Source of the DNA: Rhodococcus sp. PAMC28707
GTDB lineage: Bacteria > Actinomycetota > Actinomycetes > Mycobacteriales > Mycobacteriaceae
Length of the DNA: 64,000 bases
Reading direction: 5' to 3'
Assembly (NCBI RefSeq): GCF_004795915.1
Contig: NZ_CP039253.1
Location: forward strand, 2,852,001-2,916,000
The position numbers were made by a program, and so were the translations under genes. The notes beneath the pieces are model-generated. The model did not search any database and was not told the origin of the DNA. It saw nothing but the letters and a program-made list of their open reading frames with translations. The first letter of the stretch is position 1; each line of letters begins with the position of its first letter. Shown piece after piece: positions 48,463 through 57,158 of the stretch.

Positions 48463-49941
48463 ATGCGACGGACAACCCTTCTGGCAGGTTTCGCAGCAGG
48501 CATGCTCGTGGTGGCCGGTTGTTCCTCGTCTTCGGATGAGGATCAACCGGCCATCTCTGCTCCTACCCCGGTTGCGACAGCAGACGGCAGGGGGCTTGCC
48601 GACGCCGTCACCGAGGAGGGCGTCATCGCTCACCTGGAACAACTCGAGCGAATTGCCACCGACAACAACGGCAATCGCGCAGCGGGTACTCCTGGATACG
48701 ACGCGAGCGTCGACTATGTCGTCGATCAGCTCGAGTCTGCCGGATTCGCGGTGGAGACACCCGAATTCGAGTTCGATCAATTCACCGCCGATACCCAACG
48801 GCTCTCTGCAGGTGAGCAGAAGCTGCCGGTCAACGCTCTGACCTATTCGCCGTCGTCTCCGCCGAATGGCATCACCGCACGGGTGGTTCTCGCCCCGGCC
48901 GACGGTTCACCTGGTTGCGAAGCAACAGATTACGACGGTCTCGAGGTGTCCGGTGCCATCGTCGTCGTCGACCGGGGCGTGTGTCCGTTCGGCGCGAAAC
49001 AGACCGTCGCAGCAGAGCTGGGTGCTGTCGCGATCATCGTGGTGAACAACGAGCCAGGACCGCTCGACGGTGGCACGCTCGGTAGCGCCGACATCGCGAA
49101 GATTCCCGCCGGTGGCGTCAGCGCCGAAGACGGACCGATCGTGGCGTCGGCGCCGGAATTGACGCTCACTCTCGACACCGAAACTACAACCACCAAGAGT
49201 CGCAACGTCATTGCGCAAACCAAGACGGGCAGCACCGAGAACGTCGTCGTCGCGGGCGCTCACCTCGACAGCGTTCCCGAGGGGCCGGGCATCAACGACA
49301 ACGGCAGTGGCACGGCCGCGGTTCTCGAGACGGCCCTGAAGATGGGAAGCGAACCGGACATCACCAACGCTGTACGTTTCGCGTTCTGGGGGGCCGAGGA
49401 GCCTGGGCTCGTCGGGTCGACCGAATATGTCGACGGGCTGAGCGAGGAGGACGAAGCGGCAATCGCGCTGTATCTGAATTTCGACATGATTGCCTCGCAC
49501 AACGCCGGCTACCTCGCCTACGACGGCGACAACTCGGACAAAGTCGGCGCTCCGGCGGGTCCGCCGGGATCGGAAGCGATCGAGCGGGTATTTCTCGAGC
49601 GTCTGCAGCAGGAGGGCATCGCCGCCGACGGGACCGACTTCGACGGCCGCTCAGATTACGGCCCGTTCATCGACATCGGGATTCCATCCGGGGGAGTGTT
49701 CAGCGGTGCGGACGAGACGAAATCGCCCGAACAGGCGGCTAAATGGGGTGGGACGGCAGAGGAGACGTTCGACCAGAATTACCACACCGCCGAAGACACC
49801 CTCGCCAATATCGACCGAACAGCCTTGGGCTCGAATGCATCGGCTGTAGCGTTCGGCATCGGAACTTTCGCGCAGGAGATCGACGGCCCGAACGGAGTTC
49901 CCTCGGGGGCGGCACGTACCGAGGCGCGGTCAGGAGAATGA
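48463..49941 (+). CDS. lpqL: LpqL-like M28 family aminopeptidase lipoprotein
   Basis: A 492-residue exported metallopeptidase: lipobox VVAGC (Cys20), a linker, a PA domain (about residues 130-240, VVVDRGVCPFGAKQTVAAELGAVAIIVVNN), then a peptidase M28 domain. The di-zinc motifs include VVAGAHLDSVPEGPGINDNGSG (His and Asp), WGAEEPGLVGSTEYV (Glu pair), NFDMI and a late YHTAEDT (His). It probably trims peptides at the cell surface. It is Rv0418 in the M. tuberculosis order, directly after thiG and here after an inserted ABC pair. Confidence 0.93.
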   Translation: MRRTTLLAGFAAGMLVVAGCSSSSDEDQPAISAPTPVATADGRGLADAVTEEGVIAHLEQLERIATDNNGNRAAGTPGYDASVDYVVDQLESAGFAVETPEFEFDQFTADTQRLSAGEQKLPVNALTYSPSSPPNGITARVVLAPADGSPGCEATDYDGLEVSGAIVVVDRGVCPFGAKQTVAAELGAVAIIVVNNEPGPLDGGTLGSADIAKIPAGGVSAEDGPIVASAPELTLTLDTETTTTKSRNVIAQTKTGSTENVVVAGAHLDSVPEGPGINDNGSGTAAVLETALKMGSEPDITNAVRFAFWGAEEPGLVGSTEYVDGLSEEDEAAIALYLNFDMIASHNAGYLAYDGDNSDKVGAPAGPPGSEAIERVFLERLQQEGIAADGTDFDGRSDYGPFIDIGIPSGGVFSGADETKSPEQAAKWGGTAEETFDQNYHTAEDTLANIDRTALGSNASAVAFGIGTFAQEIDGPNGVPSGAARTEARSGE

Positions 49942-49948
49942 GGTATGG

Positions 49949-49963
49949 GTAACCCTCGGTTAC
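49949..49963. terminator. Short inverted repeat after lpqL
   Basis: GTAACC (49949-49954), CTC, GGTTAC (49958-49963), 8 bp after the stop of lpqL. A six-bp stem is weak for a terminator, and it could equally be a protein site; no T-run follows. The remaining 90 bp to the convergent amidase hold nothing else clear. Confidence 0.4.
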
Positions 49964-50053
49964 GTCCGATTCTGTGAACCCGGCCCAGGTGGGCATCGTG
50001 CCTAGTTGTGCGATGTTGTGAGGGTGTGGCGGTACCGTGCGTGGGCGCTGTGG

Positions 50054-51469
50054 TCAGCTCACTGGTGGCCACATCGGGGTGATGCTCCAGGGCTGCGCAG
50101 ACTCGATCTGCGAGGCGATGCGGATCAGCAAGTCCTCGCGACCGAACGCCGCCACGAACTGCACCCCTATCGGCATACCGGTCGAGTCCTGGCCCAGGGG
50201 CAGCGAGATTGCTGGCTGGCCGGTGATGTTGAAGGGGCTCGCGAACGCGCTGTAAGCCCCCGCGTACGTCCAGATCGACTCGATGTTGCTGGCATCGAGC
50301 AGCCCGAGAGGCGGTGTCGGCTCAGCGAGGGTCGGCGTCACCAGCAGATCATGGTCAGCGAAGAATTTGCCGACTGATTCCGCGACGACGCTGAGTCTTT
50401 CCATGGCGAGAGGGAACGCGCTTGCGCCGAGTGACTTCGTGCGTTCGTAGACCACTCGCACCGCGGCCTCTAGATCATCGTCTCGGAGCCCTCGGCCGAG
50501 ATGCTCCAGCCGGGCGTCTATCGCCATCGCCATCGACGCCGCTGTTCCTTGTCGTATTACAGCGGAATTATCGCCTAGCGCGAAGTCCGGCTTTCCGACG
50601 GACACCTGGTGCCCCAAACTCGCCAGCAGCGCCGCGACGTCGTCGACGGCCGCCGCGCAGTCCGCGTGTGCGGGTGTGCCGTTCGGCAAGTGCGTCATAG
50701 TGCCGATCCGTAGCACGCCTGGGTTGACACCCACCTCCTGCACATACGGGCGGGACGGCTGCACGATAGTCACCGGAGCCCCGCGCTGCGGCACGGACAC
50801 GATGTCGAGGAGCAGTGCAGAGTCCCGCACGGTTCGTGTAACTGCGTGTTGTACTGACAAGGGCGCTGTGAGGACGTTACTGCCGATGACTCGGCCTCTC
50901 GATGGCTTGAGGCCCACTAGCCCTGTCATCGCCGCTGGGATGCGTATGGAGCCGCCACCGTCGCTGGCGTGCGCGGCAGGCAGCATGCCCGAGGCGACCG
51001 CCGCCGACGCTCCACCCGAAGATCCGCCTGGGGAGTGACTAAGCCGGTGCGGATTGTGTGTCGGCCCGAACAGTGCTGGCTCGGTGCTGGCGTTCTGGCC
51101 CCATTCCGGGGTGTTGGTCTTGCCGACGATGGCCATTCCGGCTTGTCGGTAGGCAGAGACAATCGGCGAGTCGGTCTTGGCCACCGCGTCGGCGAAAAGC
51201 CGAGATCCATGTGTCGTCGGCAACCCGGCGACATCGGTGGAGAGGTCCTTTATCGCAAACGGCACGCCGGTAAGGGGGCCCTCCGGCAGCCCGGCCGCCA
51301 CCTCGGCGCGTACCTCGTCCGAGCGCTCGGCGACAAGGGCGTTGATCGCAGGGTTGCGCTCGGCGATTCGAGCAAGTGCGAACTCGACGACTTCGCTGAC
51401 AGAGACCTCTTTGTCAGCGATCGCCTTTGCCAACCCCGTCATATCGCGCTCGTCGAACAACTCTTGCAT
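50054..51469 (-). CDS. Amidase signature family protein
   Basis: A 471-residue serine amidase. The catalytic Lys is in FAIKDLSTDV, the cis-Ser and nucleophile Ser region is HSPGGSSGGASAAVASG, followed by SDGGGSIRIPAAMTGLVGLKPSRGR. The C-terminal FNITGQPAISLPLG matches family members. Substrates range from aryl and aliphatic amides to cyclic or oligomeric amides and cannot be fixed here. ATG 51469 has AGGAGG upstream. A palindrome about 70 bp upstream suggests local repression. It is an accessory insertion in the lpqL-thiD interval. Confidence 0.9.
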   Translation of the reverse strand: MQELFDERDMTGLAKAIADKEVSVSEVVEFALARIAERNPAINALVAERSDEVRAEVAAGLPEGPLTGVPFAIKDLSTDVAGLPTTHGSRLFADAVAKTDSPIVSAYRQAGMAIVGKTNTPEWGQNASTEPALFGPTHNPHRLSHSPGGSSGGASAAVASGMLPAAHASDGGGSIRIPAAMTGLVGLKPSRGRVIGSNVLTAPLSVQHAVTRTVRDSALLLDIVSVPQRGAPVTIVQPSRPYVQEVGVNPGVLRIGTMTHLPNGTPAHADCAAAVDDVAALLASLGHQVSVGKPDFALGDNSAVIRQGTAASMAMAIDARLEHLGRGLRDDDLEAAVRVVYERTKSLGASAFPLAMERLSVVAESVGKFFADHDLLVTPTLAEPTPPLGLLDASNIESIWTYAGAYSAFASPFNITGQPAISLPLGQDSTGMPIGVQFVAAFGREDLLIRIASQIESAQPWSITPMWPPVS

Positions 51470-51536
51470 GTTTCCTCCTGAACGCCCAGGTGGCGACCTG
51501 CGACGCAGCTCGAGTCAATTTTGATGCCGCACTTGT

Positions 51537-51549
51537 GATTACCGTAATC
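51537..51549. promoter_or_regulatory. Palindrome upstream of the amidase gene (candidate operator)
   Basis: GATTAC (51537-51542), C, GTAATC (51544-51549), in a locally AT-rich stretch 68 bp before the amidase start. It would suit a GntR- or MarR-type repressor. No regulator gene is in the vicinity. Confidence 0.45.
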
Positions 51550-51685
51550 TCAACCATTGGTCGAATAGTGACGTGTTTCACCCACCGGGACGAGCGCCTA
51601 CGGCTGAGATAGCGCTGTGAACAGTGGAGCGGGCGACGCTGACCTATCCAAAGCGCCCGAGCTCAGCGGTGTCCCCGAGGAAGAT

Positions 51686-52540
51686 CTATGCATTCTCCGT
51701 GTGGTGCAGTCGCCACAGCGGGGACACCGGGCCGTGGCCCGCGCCGAGGTCGTAAGACGCCTCGAGGCATCGAGTGACCCACTCCTTGCCGAACGCGACG
51801 GCGTCGGGCACGGAGTAACCGTGCGCCATCGCGCAGGTGATAGCCGCACCGAGTGTGTCACCGCCACCGTGATCGTTGCCGGTGTCGATGCGGGGGCCGG
51901 AGAATTCGAGGAATGTGTCGCCGTCGTACAGGATGTCAGTGCTCTTGTCCGAAGTGCGGAGATGGCCACCTTTGACCAGGGCCCACTGGGCGCCCAGTTT
52001 GTGCAGCGCCTCGGCTGCGCGGCGTGCGGAGTCGTCGTCGACCACGACGATGCCGGTGATCAACCTGATTTCATCGAGATTGGGCGTGACGATCGTGGCA
52101 ATGGGGAACAGCGTCGTGCGGATTGCGTCGAGGGCTTCCTCGTGCAGCAATGGATCGCCGTGCATCGACGCGCAGACCGGGTCTACCAGCAATGGCACCG
52201 GCTGATCGCGCCCGATTCCTACCTCTGTACAGACAGCGGTGACGGCCTCGATGATGGCCGTGGAGGCGAGCATTCCTGTCTTCGCTGCGCTGACTCCGAT
52301 GTCGCCGACCACGACGCGAACTTGATCCGCGACGACACTCGGTGGGATTTCGTGAAAGCCGGAAACGCCGACGGTGTTCTGAACGGTGACCGCGGCCACG
52401 GCTACGCAGGCGTGGACGCCGCACAGTGCCATCGTCCGACTGTCGGCTTGGATACCCGCCCCGCCGCCCGAATCGGTACCGGCGATCGTCAGCGCTCGGA
52501 CGGGGGTGGATCCGTCGGGCGTCAGCGGTAGGAGCTTCAC
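51686..52540 (-). CDS. thiD: Hydroxymethylpyrimidine/phosphomethylpyrimidine kinase
   Basis: Phosphorylates HMP and HMP phosphate to the pyrophosphate used by ThiE. The 284-residue ribokinase-fold protein matches mycobacterial ThiD: ALTIAGTDSGGGAGIQADSRT, GVHACVAVAAVTVQNT, AAKTGMLAS, LLVDPVCASMHGDPLL, IVTPNLDEIRLI, WALVKGGHLR and NDHGGGDTLGAAI, then WVTRCLEASYDLGAGHGPVSPLWRL. In the GTG-D/C-T anion-hole motif the usual Cys of E. coli ThiD is Asp here. The start is GTG 52540; TTG 52561 is possible. No thiC follows, unlike M. tuberculosis. Confidence 0.95.
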   Translation of the reverse strand: MKLLPLTPDGSTPVRALTIAGTDSGGGAGIQADSRTMALCGVHACVAVAAVTVQNTVGVSGFHEIPPSVVADQVRVVVGDIGVSAAKTGMLASTAIIEAVTAVCTEVGIGRDQPVPLLVDPVCASMHGDPLLHEEALDAIRTTLFPIATIVTPNLDEIRLITGIVVVDDDSARRAAEALHKLGAQWALVKGGHLRTSDKSTDILYDGDTFLEFSGPRIDTGNDHGGGDTLGAAITCAMAHGYSVPDAVAFGKEWVTRCLEASYDLGAGHGPVSPLWRLHHTENA

Positions 52541-52624
52541 GAGAGGTGACAGTACCGGCAACGGTCCGCACGGTCTCCGCAGATGTGCCCATTGTCATGA
52601 ATGTTGTTGGTTCACAATGAAATA

Positions 52625-52807
52625 GTGGCTGCCTATATGACGGTTACCAGCCGGGGTGTTGCGACGACGTTGCATGACTACGTAACCGAAGGTTTGTTCG
52701 CGCAAATGGGTGACAAGCCTCGTACTGGCATGTTTAATAGTGGTGAAGGTCACATCTTAGTAACAACTCGAATTTCTCATTCACGTCTTACACAGCAAAG
52801 GAGGTGA
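52625..52807 (+). CDS. Possible 60-residue leader ORF ending in the next gene's ribosome-binding site
   Basis: The frame from GTG 52625 (or ATG 52637) encodes VTSRGVATTLHDYVTEGLF and a basic end, terminating in AGG AGG TGA. That stop is part of the perfect Shine-Dalgarno AAGGAGGTGA of the GNAT gene three bases later. Composition is less GC-rich than typical genes and no family is recognised. If translated, terminating ribosomes would sit on the downstream initiation site. It could also be plain untranslated leader. Confidence 0.35.
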   Translation: MAAYMTVTSRGVATTLHDYVTEGLFAQMGDKPRTGMFNSGEGHILVTTRISHSRLTQQRR

Positions 52808-52810
52808 CCT

Positions 52811-53137
52811 GTGCTCGCCAGCTCCCCCAGTGCAGAGGTGTCCATCAATACGGACCAGAATCGATTCGAATTGAGGCTGAATGGCGACTTGGTGGGAATT
52901 ATCGGCTACTACGAAGTCGAGGGTTCGTTCAAGCGTGGTTCTCGCGCTCGCGTCGTCTCGTTCATGCATACCGTGGTCACGGAAGACTTCGGACATCAAG
53001 GCCTTGCAGCGATTCTCGTTCGCAGGGCACTCGACAGCGCACGATCGTACGGCTGGAAGGTCAAGCCGGTCTGTACTTATGTGCAAAGATTCGTCGTCGC
53101 CAATCCCGACTACTCCGACGTCGTCGTTCCGCTCTAG
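52811..53137 (+). CDS. Small GNAT-fold acetyltransferase-like protein (YjdJ/NATD1 type)
   Basis: A 108-residue single-domain GCN5-like protein: INTDQNRFELRLNGDLVGIIGYYE, VVSFMHTVVTEDFGHQGLAAILVRRALDSARSYGWKVKPVCTYVQRFVVANPDY. The VVTEDFGHQGLA loop is the acetyl-CoA site of this compact family. GTG 52811 follows a perfect AAGGAGGTGA, so expression may be high. A paralogue lies 78 bp downstream. Confidence 0.9.
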   Translation: MLASSPSAEVSINTDQNRFELRLNGDLVGIIGYYEVEGSFKRGSRARVVSFMHTVVTEDFGHQGLAAILVRRALDSARSYGWKVKPVCTYVQRFVVANPDYSDVVVPL

Positions 53138-53215
53138 AGGTAACGGTTTCACCCTGCCTGCGTCGAATTACTCGGTTCCGTTGCCAATCGGCCCGACTAC
53201 TGTTCTCATGGTGAC

Positions 53216-53542
53216 ATGAATCACAGTCGCATCGACCTAACTTCTGCGGCCGCCGTCACCGCGGCGGTGCGAATCGAAGACAACACCGCGCACAATCGGT
53301 TCGACCTGTTCGTCGGCGAAGAACTCGTCGGAATCCTCGGGTATCGAGATGCGGACGACGGTGCCGTCGCCTTCATGCACACCGTGGTCAAAGAGGACTT
53401 CAGCGACCGCGGCTGGGCAGCTGTGCTTGTCCGTGGAGCGCTCAACACCGCACGCGACCGCCAATGGCGGATAGTCCCGATCTGCACCTATGTCCAGCGA
53501 TACCTCGCACGAAATCCCGAGTTTCTCGACCTGGTCGCCTAA
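53216..53542 (+). CDS. Small GNAT-fold acetyltransferase-like protein, paralogue
   Basis: Also 108 residues, sharing NRFDLFVGEELVGILGYRD, VAFMHTVVKEDFSDRGWAAVLVRGALNTARDRQWRIVPICTYVQRYLARNPEF with the upstream gene; about half the residues are identical by eye. Family role is unclear (metabolite or protein acetylation). It converges on xthA, ending 9 bp from its stop. Confidence 0.9.
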   Translation: MNHSRIDLTSAAAVTAAVRIEDNTAHNRFDLFVGEELVGILGYRDADDGAVAFMHTVVKEDFSDRGWAAVLVRGALNTARDRQWRIVPICTYVQRYLARNPEFLDLVA

Positions 53543-53550
53543 CGCTCGAG

Positions 53551-54351
53551 TCAGGAGATTTCGAGGATGACGGGCGCGTGATCGCTGGCGCCCTTGCCCT
53601 TACGCTCCTCGCGATCGATGGACGCGCCGGAGACGCGAGACGCGAGCGCAGGGGAGGCCAGCGCCATGTCGATTCGCATTCCTTGTTTTTTCGGGAACCT
53701 CAGCTGCGTGTAATCCCAGTAGGTGAAGGTTCGCGGCTCGGAAGTGAACTGCCGGGTGACCTCGGCGAATCCGGCATCGACGAACGTCTCGAATGCAGCG
53801 CGCTCGGGCCGCGACGTGTGAGTCTTGCCCTCGAACAACTCCGGATCCCACACGTCTGCATCGGTGGGGGCGATGTTCCAGTCTCCGACCAACGCGATCT
53901 GCGCCTGTGGGTCCGCGGACAACCATGCCTGGGCATCGGCCTGTAGCTTGGCAAGCCATTCCAGCTTGTAGGTGTAGTGCGGATCGGCAAGATCGCGGCC
54001 GTTGGGAACGTAGAGGCTCCACACTCGGACGCCGTCGCACGTCGCCCCGATTGCGCGAGCTTCGCGCACCGCTTCGATCTCCGGATCCTTGCTGAAACCG
54101 GGCTGATCCTCGAAACCGATCTGCACATCTTCCAAGCCGACGCGGGAGAGCAAAGCGACGCCGTTCCACTGGCTCAGGCCGTCGTGAGCGACCTCGTACC
54201 CGATCTCACGGAACCGTTCGTACGGAAACTGCTCGTCCTTGCATTTGGTTTCCTGCATAGCCAGGACGTCGATATCGGATCGTTGAAGCCAATCGACGAT
54301 TCGGTCCTGCCGAGAGCGGACAGAGTTCACATTCCAGGTAGCCAGTCGCAC
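53551..54351 (-). CDS. xthA: Exodeoxyribonuclease III / AP endonuclease
   Basis: Cuts DNA at abasic sites and removes 3' blocks in base excision repair. The 266-residue product has the EEP nuclease motifs RLATWNVNSVRSRQ, LAMQETKCKDEQFP, VYVPNGRD-like LYVPNGRDLADPHYTYKLEWL, LVGDWNIAPTDADVWDP, RTFTYWDYT, GMRIDMALAS and GASDHAPVILEI. GTG 54351 is the start, giving the family N-terminus; GTG 54360 is possible. It is the last gene of the def-GNAT-xthA run, as Rv0429c-Rv0427c. Confidence 0.96.
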   Translation of the reverse strand: MRLATWNVNSVRSRQDRIVDWLQRSDIDVLAMQETKCKDEQFPYERFREIGYEVAHDGLSQWNGVALLSRVGLEDVQIGFEDQPGFSKDPEIEAVREARAIGATCDGVRVWSLYVPNGRDLADPHYTYKLEWLAKLQADAQAWLSADPQAQIALVGDWNIAPTDADVWDPELFEGKTHTSRPERAAFETFVDAGFAEVTRQFTSEPRTFTYWDYTQLRFPKKQGMRIDMALASPALASRVSGASIDREERKGKGASDHAPVILEIS

Positions 54352-54403
54352 GGCACACACCCTAACCGAGCGCCGACCGTCGGCCCAGCGGTGTGCCAGG
54401 AGG

Positions 54404-55333
54404 TCATCGAGGCGGCTCGGCGTACCGATATCGGTGATGCTCGACGAACCCGAGTTCCCGGTACATCGCGAGGGCCCCGAGATTGTCGGTCGACACCTGT
54501 AGATAGGCGTGAGTTGCTCGCTGCCCCACTCCCCATGCAAGGAGTTCACCGCAGATGCGCGTCCCGAGTCCGTGTCGTCGATGAGCCTCGGAGACCTCGA
54601 TCGCTGTCAGCCCGACCCAGCGTCGAAGATCGGGGGCTGTGGTGACGGCTGCACGTCCGATGGCCAGTATCTCCGTCGCGGAACTGCCGATCCGCGCAAA
54701 TCCGACAACCCCGTCGCGGACGGCCGACACGACGTCCATTGCATCCTCGGGGGTAGCGCGTCCGCGGTAGTGATAAAACCTCCGCCAGTCCTCGTCGGGG
54801 GCGGCGGTGATGACCGATATCGAGTCGGACGGCATCACGAGGGAGGTGATGTCCGCGGCCATCACTATGACTTCGTAACCCGTTGTCCAGCCGGCGGGAA
54901 CTGCGCCGAGACGATCGGGCAACAACAACTTCGGCCACTGTCCGCGGTCGCGGAACCATGCGGCGATCTCACCGAGCGAGGACTCGTCGGCATGCGGCTC
55001 GACTGGAACGGCAGAGTTTGCTCGGCCGGTGAACCCGCGGCCGTACCGCAGCAGCCATCCGCCGATCCACGCCTGCTCCAGGCCCGGCCACCCATCGGCA
55101 GCGGCACGTTCGAGTGCTCTGATCTCCGAGGTCCTGATCGGTCGCGGACCGAGGGCCTTCATCGCCACGACACGATCGCGGGCCACCCGCACGACGCGAC
55201 CGTCCCCGGCCCGAACGGCTACGACTTTCTCGTCTGCCGCGACCAGTTCACCGATGACGTCGGTCATCGGATGGCTGTACCCCGGGGGGAGTCGATACCG
55301 CAACATGACGCGGGTGCCGGGCGTGACGGCCAC
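54404..55333 (-). CDS. GNAT N-acetyltransferase with N-terminal SH3-like extension (Rv0428c-like)
   Basis: A 309-residue protein. Residues 1-60 form a small beta domain (GTRVMLRYRLPP, DVIGELVAADEKVVAVRAGDGRVVRVARDRV) and the rest a double GNAT region ending in TAIEVSEAHRRHGLGTRICGELLAWGVGQRATHAYLQVSTDNLGALAMYRELGFVEHHRY, with the acetyl-CoA loop RRHGLG. Substrate unknown. GTG 55333 lies 4 nt after the def stop, so it is in the def operon. Confidence 0.9.
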   Translation of the reverse strand: MAVTPGTRVMLRYRLPPGYSHPMTDVIGELVAADEKVVAVRAGDGRVVRVARDRVVAMKALGPRPIRTSEIRALERAAADGWPGLEQAWIGGWLLRYGRGFTGRANSAVPVEPHADESSLGEIAAWFRDRGQWPKLLLPDRLGAVPAGWTTGYEVIVMAADITSLVMPSDSISVITAAPDEDWRRFYHYRGRATPEDAMDVVSAVRDGVVGFARIGSSATEILAIGRAAVTTAPDLRRWVGLTAIEVSEAHRRHGLGTRICGELLAWGVGQRATHAYLQVSTDNLGALAMYRELGFVEHHRYRYAEPPR

Positions 55334-55337
55334 GAAC

Positions 55338-55931
55338 TCAGTCGTCCTCGTGGCCGAACGGATCTTCGACGGTCCCCGGTATCCAACTCAGGCCCGGCTT
55401 GCCCCAGCCCGCGCGCTTGATCGCCTTCTTCGCTGCGCGAGCGTTGCGGCCCACCAGCACGTCTACGTAGAGAAACCCATCCAGATGGCCGACCTCGTGC
55501 TGAAGCATGCGCGCGAAGAAACCGGTGCCTTCGATGTCGACTGGGGCGCCTTGCGCATCGGTGCCGGTGACCCGAGCCCAGTCGGCACGCCCGGTGGGGT
55601 ACTGCTCGCCGGGTACCGACAGGCAGCCTTCGTCGTCGTCCTCGGGATCGGGCATGGTCTCCGGGATGGCCGAAGTCTCGAGCACCGGGTTGATCACCTC
55701 GCCCTTTCGGCGGACGAGCTTGCCGTCGGGCCCCTCGTCAGGGCAGTCGTACACGAACAGTCGCAGCGGGATGCCGACTTGATTGGCTGCGAGGCCGACA
55801 CCGTTGGCGATGTCGAGCGTTTCGTACATATCCGCGATAAGGTCTGCGAGCTCGGCGGGTGTTTGCGTGACTGCGTCCGTCGGGGTGTGTAGAACCGGAT
55901 CTCCGACGATCCGGATGGGAAGAATTGCCAT
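55338..55931 (-). CDS. def: Peptide deformylase
   Basis: Removes the formyl group from nascent proteins, using Fe2+ or Zn2+. The 197-residue product equals the mycobacterial length and has the three motifs [20 protein letters not shown] and [14 protein letters not shown] 55931 gives [17 protein letters not shown]; longer readings have no support. First gene of the def-GNAT-xthA operon and divergent from the DUF3263 gene. Confidence 0.96.
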   Translation of the reverse strand: MAILPIRIVGDPVLHTPTDAVTQTPAELADLIADMYETLDIANGVGLAANQVGIPLRLFVYDCPDEGPDGKLVRRKGEVINPVLETSAIPETMPDPEDDDEGCLSVPGEQYPTGRADWARVTGTDAQGAPVDIEGTGFFARMLQHEVGHLDGFLYVDVLVGRNARAAKKAIKRAGWGKPGLSWIPGTVEDPFGHEDD

Positions 55932-56177
55932 GGTCGAGAAGAATAGTGTCCGCGTGCAGAGCCGCCTACACACGGTGAGCCAGAGGTGCCGCACATGCGA
56001 CTCGCCGCGGATACCGTACACGGCGTGTGACACGCCCATCATGGTTGAATCAGTACCGAACTACACGTGTGCAATTCGCTCGGCCTCCTTCTGCCAGGCC
56101 AGATGGGTGACGCAAAGTCGGGCGAGCCCGTTGAACGTTGGCAGGCGATGAGGGTAAAAGAGAAGTCGAGGAGTGAG

Positions 56178-56507
56178 ATGGACGGCGCAGCAGCGCGTGA
56201 CTCGAACCAGGCTCCGCAATCCGAAAGCTCCGAAGATCTCAACGAGGTCGGAGCAGACGGGCTGACTCGTCGCGAGCACGACATATTGTCCTTCGAGCGC
56301 CAGTGGTGGAAGTACGCCGGCGCCAAAGAAGAGGCGATCAAGGAACTCTTCTCCATGTCCGCCACCCGGTACTACCAAGTCCTCAACGCACTTGTGGATC
56401 GTCCTGAATCTCTCGCAGCAGACCCCATGCTGGTCAAGAGGCTGCGGCGCCTGCGTGCGAGCAGGCAGAAGGCCCGCGCGGCACGCAGACTGGGCTTCGA
56501 AGTCTAG
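56178..56507 (+). CDS. DUF3263 domain protein (Rv0430-like)
   Basis: A 109-residue protein with an acidic, disordered N-terminus and the DUF3263 core LTRREHDILSFERQWWKYAGAKEEAIKELFSMSATRYYQVLNALVDRPESLAADPMLVKRLRRLR. The core looks like a helix-turn-helix DNA-binding segment with a basic tail (RASRQKARAARRLGFEV). It probably binds DNA; targets unknown. ATG 56178 has GGAG about 6 nt upstream. Same order as Rv0430 in M. tuberculosis. Confidence 0.9.
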   Translation: MDGAAARDSNQAPQSESSEDLNEVGADGLTRREHDILSFERQWWKYAGAKEEAIKELFSMSATRYYQVLNALVDRPESLAADPMLVKRLRRLRASRQKARAARRLGFEV

Positions 56508-56540
56508 TTGCCGAGCCGCGATCAACTAGTGTCTTCGAAT

Positions 56541-57074
56541 GTGAGCAGTCCCAATCCGGAATCGTCCGGTCCTCCGCTCCGCGCTCTGGCAATGGTGTTG
56601 ATTTCGCTGGCGATTCTCTTCGCAGCAATCGGGGCACTGTCGTTGACCGGTTCGGACGAGACCGAGGAATCAGCGGCACAGGCGACGACCAGCGCCGCGC
56701 AGCAGGCTCCCGCCAGCTCCGCCGCAGCGCGACCCCCGGCCGCAGCGCAACCTCCAGCCTCGGCCACCCGCACATCCGCGCCGACTCCCACCGGCGAACC
56801 GACCGACGTCGAAGTTCGCGTTCTCAACAACAGCAACGTATCCGGTCTCGCCGCCGGAACAGCCGCCACGCTCACCGCCGAAGGCTGGAATGTCGCCGAG
56901 ACCGGCAATTTCAGCGAGTCGCAGATCGCACAAACCACCATCTACTACGACACTTCGCCGGGCGCGCAGGCCGCTGCCCAGCAAATATCGACTCAACTCG
57001 GCGTCGCTGCATTCCCTAGACCGACGACCTTGTCGAGTTTCGGTGAAGGTGTCATCGTCGTCGTGACCGAGTAA
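56541..57074 (+). CDS. LytR C-terminal domain membrane protein (Rv0431-like)
   Basis: A 177-residue protein: a short N-terminus, one helix (ALAMVLISLAILFAAIGAL), an Ala/Pro/Ser/Thr-rich linker and an external LytR_C domain (VEVRVLNNSNVSGLAAGTAATLTAEGWNV...IYYDTSPGAQAAAQQI). M. tuberculosis Rv0431 (VirR) of this type affects envelope properties and vesicle release. Start candidates are TTG 56508, GTG 56529 and GTG 56541; none has a clear ribosome-binding site, and 56541 gives the usual short N-terminus. Confidence 0.88.
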   Translation: MSSPNPESSGPPLRALAMVLISLAILFAAIGALSLTGSDETEESAAQATTSAAQQAPASSAAARPPAAAQPPASATRTSAPTPTGEPTDVEVRVLNNSNVSGLAAGTAATLTAEGWNVAETGNFSESQIAQTTIYYDTSPGAQAAAQQISTQLGVAAFPRPTTLSSFGEGVIVVVTE

Positions 57075-57158
57075 CTGTCAACCCTTGGGCAGGTAGTACT
57101 ACCGGCCATAGTTATGATCGACACAACCGCAAAGCCTGCCCTTCGAAGGAGCAATTTC

